Source of the DNA: Reticulitermes speratus
Lineage: Eukaryota > Arthropoda > Insecta > Blattodea > Rhinotermitidae
Direction: 5' to 3'
Length of the DNA stretch: 64,000 bases
Assembly: GCA_021186555.1 (NCBI GenBank)
Contig: JAJKFL010000011.1
Location: 9,944,001 to 10,008,000 of the forward strand
A program made the position numbers and the translations under genes. Below are positions 35,701 to 46,200 of this stretch, piece after piece. The notes under the pieces were generated by a model. The model was not told the DNA's origin, made no database searches, and saw nothing but the letters and a program-made list of their open reading frames with translations. Position 1 is the stretch's first letter. Each line of letters begins with the position of its first letter.

Positions 35701-38700
35701 ATTTATACTTCAACTGCCTTTTGGTTTCTTTTTTTCCCCCAGCTCAGCAAAATATAACCGTGGGATGTGTAATGCCATTTATTGGGGAGTGTAGCCTGCA
35801 CTCTGCTGCCTTGGTCCCAGATCTGACAATACTATACATACTTTACCTTTAACTTCAGTTGCTGTGGCTTCAGCTGTAATAAAGTAATTTATCATTAGAG
35901 CATATAAGATTCTGGATATATTACATTTTGCATCCAAATGATTATACCCAGTCCATATGTCATATAATATTCTGTGCTGTATTGTAATCTTGGTTTATAG
36001 ATATAACTTAAAACTCCTAGCTGCTTAACATAATTTGCTTGCCTATAGTCATGCATATTGGCCACTTGGTCCTCTTTAACTTCTCCTTGGCTGGTGTATT
36101 TCTCAACCCTACGTGTAAACTTTCAAGATCTTTTTATTTCAGAGTGCTTTTATGTTTTATTTTGTTTATAATTTTTTAGTTAGTCAACCTAAACACATTT
36201 TCCACAAGGTACGTTAAGAAGATATTAACCAGAACTTCAGTTGTGAGAACAAAGGAAGAAGAAAAATATCTTGACCAGAGAAGCAGAAGGGCGTAAAGTC
36301 CAATTTTATAATGTTTGAGCTAATACATAAATTTTCTTAGGCCAGTATGTGACTTACTGTTGTTTAATTCTTGGTCCAGCTACACTGGGGCAATATTTGG
36401 ACTTAACAACCCTCTGCATTTGAAAGGGCTTGAAATTCTAAGAAAAATGATATATTATCTCCAATATGATAAGATTGGACTTACACACTTCTGCTTCTCA
36501 CATCTAGATATCTCATCTGTACCTCGCTTCTCCTTAAAAAAATAAGCTAATTATTAAATTTATAACAATATGCCATGAAATATATTTGTGTGGAATATGT
36601 AAATGAACCAATAAGGCAGTATAAGTTGTTTATAAAGGCATTTTCTCACACACACACACACATGAGAGAGAAAGAGGGGGTTGAATTAGCTATAGGGTAC
36701 CCCTGAAACCCATAATTTAAACTGTAAGTCAGTGAGTGTAAAACAACATGTTGAAATGTCCATTTCACCCTTCCACCCCGAAATCAGTATAATCAAGTTG
36801 ATCAGTTTCCACTTCAGAACAGTGTTACACTAGTAAATTGATCAAGATGTTACAGACCGCTTCCAAAACTGTTTTGCTTTGTGATAGTTCTTGTCCTAAC
36901 ACAGCTACTAACACTGTTGAAGCCCTTGACAGCATTAATTAAATTTTGACACCTGACTAGGTGCAATCTGTTTGAACCTGTTTGGGTCACTGAAGGATTA
37001 TTGCAAGGTTCAAATCTTTTGTTGAAGGTGGAATGAGAGAAAATGTGCCATGAATGGCTTAAAGCCTAACTAAAAGACTCAATTCTTATATCAGGAAACA
37101 AAATTGCCCTCAATTTATATATATCTTTGTATTACTTTTATATTGTCACAACTTACAACATCTGTAAAATTTCACGTTTAGTCAAGAAGTTAACTGGAAT
37201 AGTTAATAATATGAGTCCAACAAAATTCACTTGCAGTCAAATGGCATGTACAGTAAAGCCCCTATTTAATGAATTGCTGGGGGATTAGAATATATTTCAC
37301 TAAATTGAGGTTTTAATTAAACGGAGGTACATCCTTTATATGGAGCTGTTGTCGGACATGAAAAAATCATCACTAAATCCGGAATTTCACTAAATGCGGA
37401 ACATTAAATTGGGGTTTTACTGTATTATTATTACATGTTTTGACCCCTCTGGGTGATCATCAGGGAGAACCAAGTACAAAAGAAAATGTATATAAAGCAT
37501 TAGTGTGTACTCATATCACCACTAAACAGTGCAGCGAGCACATCTATAAGACATAATAGCAAGTTAGATATATACAATATGAATGTTGATTCAAACATTG
37601 ACAAATGTGTGTTTATTTGTCATACGTATCGCACAATCCATCTTAACAGGACTGGATTCGTACAAGGATTGAAGAGAATGCAATAGATGCAAATATTATC
37701 ATACTGCAGCTTTTTATGTATATGTAAAATATGACAGTTGAACACACACTTGTCAAATTTTCCATGTTTTAATCGACATTCATATTGTGTATATATAACT
37801 TGTAATTGTGTCATCTACATGTGCTAGCTGCACTTTCTAGTGGTGATACACGCTAATGTTTTATACATATTTTCTCTTGTACTTGGTTCTCCCTGATGGT
37901 GGCCCAGAAGGGCTGAAACATGTAAGATGTAATAATGTAATAATAATAATATATGCCAATTGACTGCAAGTGCATTTTCTTGGACTCACTAATTGTCTAT
38001 TGCATGGGAAATATGGAAAACATTAAGAACTGGAACAGTTACTTTTGCAAACATGTCCTAAAATAGAAGAATTTGCATACATTTTTTACCTTATGAAATA
38101 TGTCAAAATATTTCAAATTATGTATATTTGTTTCTTTGACATAATAGTGCTGGAAATAGTTTAATTTTCATTTTGGGTGTTAAAAAGAGTGGGTTGTACT
38201 TAAAAATGACAAATTCCTACTGTAACCATGGCATGTCAAGTTCAGAAAATCTATTTTTTTCCTTGAAATAATTAACTCTTTGGAGGAGATTCCTTCTTGA
38301 GATGCTAATAGTTCCTCAGCTATCAAGAAATGATGTGCATTATATGCACCCCAAAAGGTTCATTACTGTGTACACAGTAGCCCACCCTTTATCCTATCCT
38401 GAACCAGATTGATCCAGTCCGCTACCTCTAATCCTATTTATGTATGATGAGCTTTAACATTATCCTTCTGTCTATGCTTAGGTCTTCCAAGTGGTCTCTT
38501 TCGTTCATGTTTGGCCACCAGAACTCCATATATAGTTCTGTTCTTCAGTATGCATGCCACATGCCCCACCCATCTCAGTCTCCTTGTTTGGTCACCTTTA
38601 TAATATTTGGAGAGGAGGGAGTACAAATCATGAAGCTCTTCAGTATGCAATTTCATCCATCCCCCTGTTAATTCCTTCTTCAGAGGACAAAGTATATCCT

Positions 38701-40614
38701 AAGCACTGTATTCTTGAACACCCTCTGCTGATTTTGTCCCTTATTGTGAGAGACCAAGTTTCACACCCGTATAAAACTATTTTTCTTGAAATATTGCATG
38801 TAAATTTTTCATCCCATGCACATGCTTTACAAGGACATTGTTCTTTTACTCGTATGTAGATCAGAGAACAGAAATCGAAGAAGATGAAGAAACATAAAAA
38901 GGAAAAAAGGAGGAGTGAAAAAAAGAAAAATAAATATGACAGTGACAGTGAATCACAAGAAGATACTGTGAAGGACCTTGATGCTCTTTTGGCAGCTAAA
39001 TACATCAAACTTAAAGAAAAGCTTTGTAAGACAAATATTGCCAAGCTCAGAAAAAATCAGAGCAAGAGTTCGGATGTTGATGCTGGGTATAGACACAAAG
39101 CAGGTGAGGAACAAGAAGCATTGTCTTCACATAGAAAAAGGAAACATCACTCAGATTCTTCGGATGAGGACAGGAATGACCACCTACCAGCCAGAACGTA
39201 CGGTTTACAGGTATGTAGTGCAGAACTTTTTTTCAGGAACTGATGCATAAAGCATCATTTTAATAAATGTCAGCATAATGAAAATGCAAGCTCTTTTCAA
39301 GTAGTGTGATTTTTCATTTTGTGTCATACATCACTATTGTGGACTTCTTTGTAAATTATATTTCAGTTTCAGACATGCGCATAAGGTGATCTTCATTTAG
39401 ATGTGCTTAAAAATAAACACATTTGAACTAAATATTACAAATTGTGTAGCATGGATTTTTTTTAAATCTGAGGGAAGGTCTTGAATTTCTTATTATCATA
39501 CATCATCACTTTATCGTCTGTGTTGTAATCTCTTGATTTATCAAGTACAGATTGATCCTGCTGCTTGTTGAAACATGTCTGGTATTCCTTTCTTGATACT
39601 GTTCATTTTGACTTGAGACTTTTCAGAACATCCAAATAAAACATCTGTTTGACACTGCCAATTTTGTTTCCTAAGTAACCATGATGAAGGCAGCCAGGGG
39701 ATGGATTACTTTTTGACAGAAATTTTATAATGTGTCTGAGAGTGGGGTTTTCTTTGCATCCCCTCTGCCCCTTTCTTTCTCTTAAATCTAAATGCAGATT
39801 TAGCCTTTCTCAGATTTCTGTGGACATTGTCTGAGTATTGCACACATGGTCTTTCATAATGTCAGCCATTTTATAATGCAGCAAGCACTATTAACACAAA
39901 AAGAAACTCCTGTAATCACAGGTGATACAAAGCAGCAATTTCTGCCCACCTGGGTTGACATGAAAAAACAACTGACAATAAAATGAATTTGGTGGTATTG
40001 TGATCAACTGTCATAATACTGGAAGTTAATTATTTTAAGTTTGCATGATTTGTATTTTGGTTTTCAGGCTTCTCTCTTCCACATAACGAATGGCATTGCT
40101 CTGTTACAGCAAACAGCTGGTTCAAGAGAGCATTCTTATAGAAAGAGTCATCAGCCTGCCCTAGAAACTCGACAGAGGCAAGCTGATTCTCAGTCACAGT
40201 CCTTGTTGCCCAAGAAGGTGTGGATTAAACCTGAGAGGAAGAGGCTCAGTGACAAGGAACTAGAACAGAAGAGACAAGAAATGATGGACAATGCCAAATG
40301 GAGAGAAAAAGAGAGGGAAAAGAACATTGCAAACTACAAAGCTCAAGATGAAAAAGAAAAGATGTGCAACAAAGAATATAATGGAGACTTTCTCAGGTAT
40401 ACAGTCAGTTTTATGATCTCTGCCAAAATATATGTGCTGTAATTGTGGCAAGAAATATAAATGTTGTGTAAAATAATACAATTTTTTTTATGATTTCAGG
40501 AAACAACTCTTTTATGCTGCATCTCAGAGCTCCATTGAAGGTAGAATAAAGGCGAATATAAACAACATTCAGCGCTCTGGAAGAGAAATGAATAAAAATT
40601 TTGCTCGGAGATGA
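29753..40614 (+). CDS. CWC25: CWC25, spliceosome-associated protein (complete)
   Basis: CWC25 joins the activated spliceosome and promotes the first transesterification of pre-mRNA splicing in the nucleus. Seven exons: 29753-29770, 32995-33167, 33958-34115, 34615-34772, 38860-39210, 40068-40396, 40500-40614. They encode 433 residues plus TGA, close to the roughly 425 of the human protein, with all splice phases consistent. The first exon encodes only MGGGDL; the next opens NLKKSWHPSTMRNMEKVWKA, the CIR N-terminal domain. Then come KLDWMYKGPGGMVDREEYLL, RKLQEDPLYAIRKKEIE and NPVKLKQLQEL. A Lys/Glu/Ser-rich low-complexity stretch follows, then YGLQ. Near the C-terminus are RLSDKELEQKRQEMMDNAKW and NNIQRSGREMNKNFARR. 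It is divergent from WDR59 and convergent with Mcr. Confidence 0.96.
29915..31720 (+). mobile_element. LINE (jockey-like, family J) in CWC25 intron 1
   Basis: On the plus strand broken frames read the reverse transcriptase domain: NNKSSSGYDGISNKLLK, then DRLKYAVVKPLYKTGD and NYRPVSLL, then FCDLSKAFDCVNHEILLQKL, then LFADNTSVL where the catalytic ADD would be. The C-terminal region follows (TINTRYKNQLHRPVANLSSF, GVFYSGLRIFNSLPS). Several stops interrupt it. It is 5'-truncated, starting about 145 bp after CWC25 exon 1, and shares its C-terminal motif with the copies at 46.1 kb and 58.6 kb. Confidence 0.88.
31721..32994. other. CWC25 intron 1, remainder
   Basis: Intron sequence after the LINE. 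Open frames at 32263-32699 on both strands have no recognisable domain. No repeat boundary was resolved. Confidence 0.35.
33168..33957. other. CWC25 intron 2, no supported feature
   Basis: Intron between the CIR-domain exon and the KLDWMYKGPGG exon; nothing recognised. Confidence 0.4.
34773..37248. other. CWC25 intron 4, left part, no supported feature
   Basis: AT-rich intron with a short CA repeat near 36649. The open frames here are short and carry no recognised domain. Confidence 0.4.
37251..37422. mobile_element. 172-bp MITE, family T, copy 2
   Basis: The element starts CAGTAAAGCCCCTATTTAAT and ends GGGGTTTTACTG, flanked by TA on both sides. It matches 14697-14853 almost base for base, with a 15-base insertion near the right end. 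The conserved termini and TA targets fit a pogo/Tigger-type MITE. Confidence 0.85.
37425..37950. mobile_element. Foldback MITE abutting the family T copy
   Basis: The arms are reverse complements over about 80 bp: left ATTATTACATGTTTTGACCC, then GGGAGAACCAAGTACAAAAG; right CTTGTACTTGGTTCTCCCTG, then GAAACATGTAAGATG. The internal 350 bp have no coding capacity. The left end begins right after the TA that closes the MITE at 37251-37422. Confidence 0.8.
38268..38800 (-). mobile_element. LINE family W remnant in CWC25 intron 4
   Basis: The minus strand reads IVLYGCETWSLTIRDK and further on ELHDLYSLLSKYYKG, TRRLRWVGHVACI and HERKRPLGRPKHRQKDN, the C-terminal motifs (YGCETWSL, RWxGHVAR, GRPxxRW) of an abundant insect non-LTR retrotransposon class. 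Frames are broken. The remnant ends about 60 bp before the CWC25 exon at 38860. Confidence 0.82.
39211..40067. other. CWC25 intron 5, no supported feature
   Basis: No domain, RNA gene or clear repeat was recognised in this AT-rich intron. Confidence 0.4.
40500..40614 (+). CDS. CWC25: CWC25 last exon
   Basis: After a tttatgatttcag acceptor the exon completes an Arg codon and reads KQLFYAASQSSIEGRIKANI, then NNIQRSGREMNKNFARR and TGA. The human protein ends with the same pattern of residues (LEDRVKRNI, LEKNFMKR), which fixes the C-terminus. Confidence 0.93.
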
Positions 40615-40710
40615 TGATATACATTACAGTTCCAACTATTACTGTTTTACATTACTAGCATAAGGCCCACCTTTTATAAGAAATGTAAAATATATTTAAT
40701 GTCTTCAGTT

Positions 40711-40716
40711 AATAAA
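40711..40716 (+). terminator. CWC25 polyadenylation signal
   Basis: AATAAA lies 97 bp after the CWC25 stop codon, in the right strand and distance range for cleavage near 40730-40745. The following sequence is GT/T-rich (TCTGTTAAGTGTATTGGTC), as usual downstream. Confidence 0.7.
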
Positions 40717-41045
40717 TTGCATTCTCTGTTAAGTGTATTGGTCATGTAATTTCACACCTTCGAACTCTGGATTTTTAGGACATAGTTTAAATACATAGGT
40801 TGGTTGTTAGTAAACATTGTAGTAAGAACTGCCTAACCCTTTTTTCCCTGTATCACAAGCAGTGCATGTGGAACTTCACCACCTCTGATGGGAGTGAACT
40901 GCTTGGTCACATACTGTGTATTTTCAAAGTAAGCTGGAACTAAAGTGAACAATTCTCTCATGCTGGTCACATATGCCACCCTAAATGAAATGTTCTCAAA
41001 AAAATTCTAGGTAATTGACTAAAACAAATTCTAATCTTCAGGCTC

Positions 41046-41760
41046 TCATGGCTGGTATTCAGTGTGTGGAGTGAGCTTTGGGGGTTTTAGGCTATGTGGA
41101 GGAAGGAAGGCTTCCAGACATTTTGGCAAACATCACAGTTGCCATATTCAGGGTGAACGAATTTGTGGGTTATCTAGGGGCCCCTATACACACCTGGCAG
41201 TGTGGAGGTGTGGTAGGTGAGAGTCAGTTTTTTGGGAGAATTAATGCCTTGCAGGGTTGTAGTTTTTCATGAATATCCCTTACAAGCACAGTGGCTTAAC
41301 AGTCACACATGTGGCTGGTCAAGTCACAAGTATACAGTAGTTGGAGCAATTCTGTCTTTTAGGACTGTGCGGCATGTCATAGGTGGGCCATTTGTAACAG
41401 CCGTGAACTGTTGCTCCCATATGAATTGTGCAAGCTGCAAGTCTGCTTTGGCAGAGAACAGCTTGCGATGGGGCTGTGTCACATAAGTAAGGGGAGCAAG
41501 CTAGACAACAGAAAGAGAGATTGTCATGCACATGGAGCAGGAATTTTAGTCAGGCAAGAGATTTTTCCCTGTACCAGAACATCCAGATCCTCTCTGGGGC
41601 CCAATCAACTCCTTGTTCAAAGGGTAACAGGGGCTCTTACCCCAGGAATAAAGCAGTCAGGACATAACAACTGACAACTCGCCTCCATCTAGTACTGAAG
41701 TTAAGAATGCATAGCACTTCAGCTCCACTCACCCATATACCTTCATGGCAATGTGCTGAA
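41046..41760. repeat. Unclassified repeat-like segment between CWC25 and Mcr
   Basis: The segment is less AT-rich than its surroundings and ends in CTCGCCTCCATCTAGTACTG, then TTCAGCTCCACTCACCC and CCTTCATGGCAATG. Related ends occur near 57985 (GAGTGGAGCTATAGC, GCCTTCATGGCATG) and 60895 (CTCACTTCCATCTAGTACCA). These shared ends point to a dispersed repeat; no coding motif is clear. Confidence 0.45.
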
Positions 41761-43044
41761 TTATGTATAAGGTCAACTTTACCTGATTTATTTAGGGAAG
41801 AAATTAGCACACTAAGCTGTAAATGGTAGCAGTAATATTATGGAGGAAGATAATTTAAATAAATGGATCAGAATTTAAAAATCCAGATGAGTAGCACAAG
41901 TTGTGAAGTTCTTCATTATGTAATATTTTATATTTACTCATTTGTTTACTAACAAATTATGTTTCACATGCTTGGCCTGTTGTCTGGTTGTTTTCTTTCC
42001 TTGCTTGAATGGGCATGTTTCCAACTCTTTTGCAGCTCCAGCCATGGAAAATTTCCTTTGCATAGCCCCTGCTCAATTGCATTGTAAAATGAAACCTATT
42101 CACTACACATTCCACATCTGGTAAGAATTGTATGTAGGAAAAGTACTACAACAAATCTGTTTTTCCATGTACCAGATATATTTTGTGTACGCAGAAAAAA
42201 AAACCTTGTAAGGTGGGTCCTCAGGTTATGGAGGAGGGCTGTGAATATATTGAATAAGCAGTTTCGCTATGCCGTATCTGAACATTTTACAGCAGAATGG
42301 CTCTGAACCAAAGTCTCAAATGTTTTTTTATGTCCTTTGTGACTCTTATTAAACATTTCAGAATTTGTGAGTGGGCTGCAGAATGTCTTTACACTCAATT
42401 AGTATAGATCTGTTCTTACACTTTTAAGCCAAAATTCTGTCCTTTATACAATTAATATGAAAACTTTGGTTCCTCCCTGAACTGAATGTCATTTGTCATT
42501 ACGTCATAAAGCCTCGACTTTTTTATCAGGTCACAATATTCAATAGCTATCTGGACGCACAGACTTCTTGAAAAAAGGACTTTCTCAATAACTATCATGT
42601 TTATGACAGCAAATAATTTGCAGTATGAAGTAGTTTCTCTCACATGCTGGTACACAGCAGGAAAAACTAAACCATGACAGAGGAAACAGAAATCTTAATT
42701 AAAATAATTACTGAAGCCCATGTAGCTCATGTTTAACAATTCTGTTACATTTTCAACTTTTATTCATATGATGTAATGCTTGAAAATATGTTCCCTCATA
42801 TTATGTGTTATCAGTGTCAAAGGCAACTTCATTAATAGAAACATTAAATTTCTTTTTCATGTTTAAGTAACAGAAGGGTTTCAGAGAATACAGCCATATT
42901 ATTTGTAGCTCTTTAAAAATCGTCTTTATCTGTGCTAAAAAAAGATATGAAAAAATACCATCGGATGATCACATAAGAAGATTACTTTCCTATCTGTAAG
43001 TCTGCAAGCATGTTTGTTCAGTTTTTGTCATGGAAGTTGGAAAG
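41761..43044. other. Convergent intergenic region (3' side of Mcr)
   Basis: This includes the Mcr 3' UTR, if any. The open frames have no recognised domain. A candidate minus-strand poly(A) signal is listed separately. Confidence 0.4.
42759..42764 (-). terminator. Candidate Mcr polyadenylation signal
   Basis: AATAAA on the minus strand about 280 bases after the Mcr stop codon. Distance and strand are suitable, but in AT-rich sequence this hexamer is common by chance. Confidence 0.35.
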
Positions 43045-43205
43045 CTACCTGATTTCTTTCATTAGTTGCAAGGTGATTACACACACAATTGCAGTAAATC
43101 TGCTAGCAGCAAACGAAGCAGTCCGGCTGTAGTATGGACAGTAGGGACACTGGTATGAACCACACACTTCACAGATGTTCAGAATGTACAGTGGTGTGGA
43201 ATTGA
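43045..43205 (-). CDS. Mcr: Mcr last exon, cysteine-rich tail and hydrophobic end
   Basis: After a gatgctag acceptor the exon completes a Val codon and reads NSTPLYILNICEVCGSYQCP, then YCPYYSRTASFAASRFTAI, then VCVITLQLMKEIR and TAG. The CxxC..CxxC pattern is distinctive. The C-terminal hydrophobic stretch (FTAIVCVITLQLM) could be a membrane or GPI-attachment signal, but that is only a possibility. Placement is supported by the phase match with the WYPVANISL exon. Confidence 0.82.
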
Positions 43206-46200
43206 CTAGCATCATTATGAAGTTCTCTGGAAAAGAAATACTGGCCAGTAAGTGGTATTTTAGAAACTATACTTCAGTTGTCTTTAATGTGTGGCAGTTA
43301 TATCCTTTCTTTAACAAGTTCATTCTGCAGAAACAAACATCAAGAAGTTACCGAGAATGTAGGTTGCATGAATGTCAAAATATTATGAATTGCACACACA
43401 ATTTTATATTCCTCATCCAATTCATTAGTGCTTGATTGTTATTAACTTCGATTAAATGAAAGTATTAAAATAATCAATAGAAACCAATTGCCTTTGCATG
43501 CATAAATGATTAATATTTAAAATGGAAAATCTTCTGTATCTTGAAGCAATGCAACATGAAATTTGGCCAAAAACTAACACAGCAGGCTCTAGGCCAAAAT
43601 ACTTTCAGTTATATACTCGTAATATAAAGAATTTTCCATTCAAATTTGTGCTCAAGATACAAAGTATAAGAGCAGAAGACTAATTCCTTATGTACTGACA
43701 TAGTTCTTTAGTAAGTTTGTGACTTTATATCATATTTATCTGAATATAAGATGGTCCCTTTCACCATATTCATTTTCAGGAAAAAACACACACACAATTT
43801 GTTTCACTGTGTATGTGATTACAAGTAAACCTCCATTTTGCAGATAATGAAGTAGAAAACATTATCTTATATTTTGGTAAATACAGTGTGCACACTTACA
43901 ACGCATAATAGATTGGAGTCTTATCAGCATAAATAAAGAACATACTTTCTGTAAAGGGCATGAAAAACTATACACTTTTGCTGGATATATTAGGCAGAAT
44001 GCTGAAAATCTATGATTTTCTAACAGTAAATACGTTTATATTCATTACCTGTATTGTTTTAATATTCAATTTCTAGGCTATAAATTCAGGATAGCATGAA
44101 TTAATAATGTGCATTAATGCTGGTGTAAAACTGAAATTTAACACAAAATATGTACAAATTATCTGTATCAGTAAATTCAGTATTTCACACTTTCTTGATT
44201 TTACAAGGAGCATATTAAAAGAGAATATCAATACCTTAACTAGCTACAATGAGGAGTGTATTCCTTGAAAAGTTAGCTGTAGAATTGGAGGGTTCTCCCC
44301 ATTCATTTGAACAACAAGAGTGGCCTAAATTCCACGGACATATATTATAAAATCATCTTTAAAGTTTACTCATTATACAAATAACTTATTACCAGCATTC
44401 TTATGAATCTTAACACATTAAACACTTAAAAGCAAACATTCCTCAGGACTTGTTACTTTGGATAGTGCATTAGGTAATTATGAATAAATTTCATTGTTGG
44501 AAATAAATTGAAATATTTTCATTTCATAACATCCATATCCAAGATTATTAGGTGTTACACAAACATTTTCCTCACCTCTTGCATGTGTCTCGTAAAGCTG
44601 GACTTGTCGATGTAAAGATATGTTTGCTACTGGGTACCATCGCCTCACTGTGTGATTAAAGCACGTCCAGTCTCGTGTGATCTGTTGGACAAAAGTCACT
44701 CTCATTAACAGAGCTGAAAGAATTAGTGGAGACCAGTTACCAGGACACTCAACATACACTGATCTAGTGTCACTTATGAAAAGGTGTATTTGTTCATACT
44801 GTGAAAAACAGACAGGGAGGAGTAAAACTCACAGTAACAATGATGAAAGGATAATGTGAAATGCTGGCAAAGAAAACACTGAGTTGCCATATAAAAATAT
44901 GTCAATTTGTAGGTGGGTTTGGATCCTGTGGAGCACCCATTAAAATTGTTATCTGTCTGTTAGAGGGCATGAAACAAGTCAGGAAGTGCTGGAAGTATTT
45001 CCATGGAACTTCATATTGAAGTATTTTTTTTAAATTCTGAATTTATTGCAATTTTAAAATGTATTGGGCAATTTTAATGACCACTTTACATGAAGACATA
45101 TTCACTTTTCTGCATTCATCTTCACTGTAGCTCAATAAATATTTATCATGGCAAAAGGTGTTTTAAATAGAAGTTGCAGAGTAGAATAAGATATGCGTTT
45201 TTGGTTCAATATTTTTTTCTAAAAGTCTTGTGGTCTGGTTTCTGAGAAGATGTTAGATAGTGAGTGGTAAAGAAGTAGTGTCTCTACTGATGCTGCATAT
45301 GATCCAAAGAGAACCATTTTAGTGTCAGTGATACAATTGCAAGTTGATCATGCAATCACAGTTCTGATTTTTTTTTTTGTCTCCAGAGGAAGCATCTTCT
45401 AATTGTTGCTGTTTCTGGAAGAGACTATCCAGGAAAAGTAATAATGTGGCATCGCATTACAGCAGCCGTTCGGACTACTCTGGTCACAGCTGTTGCTACA
45501 CGATCACGAACCATCTCAAACATCATTTGCTCTGTGCTTCAAGTCACTACTGATGTTGCTGCTTCTGGCATCAGGGGAATTTTTATTGGATTTCCCATCT
45601 CCTAGGCATCTCTCTTCGTCTGGTTCCTACACTCTTGATCTGTCCGTCTTGGGAGACCCTACTGGTAACAATGCTACTGCCGGCTTTGCTCTCAGGGTCA
45701 CTGACAAGCCCCTCTACCATGGCAAGGTGGAGACCAATAAAGGAGATTTACCAAAAAAAAAAAAAAGTAGATGACCATTACGATGTTCCTTTACAAATGT
45801 CTTTTCTAGCCACTGCACATTTAACAAAACACATTCTCATTCTCTTTATTGTCTTCAAGCAATCCATACAGGTGAAAGCAAGTCACCACAAGATATAGAA
45901 GTAGTCCATTAGTTAAATATATTAAAAGTAATAAAAGCAGTTATAACTCACAACATTGTCAAAATGTAACAATATATAATCAACAACAATATTTGTATCA
46001 ATCATAAGTAATATTTCATATAGTACAATAAAGAATATTTAACACACAATAATAATATACAAAATATATAGCATATTTATAAATAGATGTTAAAAAGACA
46101 ATTTCGCTGAGTATAATTTTGTTAAGAATGAGCCTTTACGAGGAATTGTAATTTCTTTTTGCTGACCATTCAAGGTATTCATTTATTGAATAAAAATATT

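Noticed and set aside
38640-39044. 134-codon minus-strand frame as a gene
   Set aside because: It is a LINE remnant (YGCETWSLTIRDK) fused by chance to the antisense of the CWC25 Lys-rich exon.
44478-44575. Continuation of the Mcr exon past 44576 to an in-frame stop at 44478
   Set aside because: A GTGAGG donor at 44575 in phase 1 joins cleanly to the cysteine-rich exon at 43205, which completes a plausible C-terminus; the read-through tail has no such features.
45493-45898. Plus-strand frames near 45.5-45.9 kb as a host exon
   Set aside because: Low-complexity and ending in an A-run; no conserved motif and no phase-compatible partner exons.
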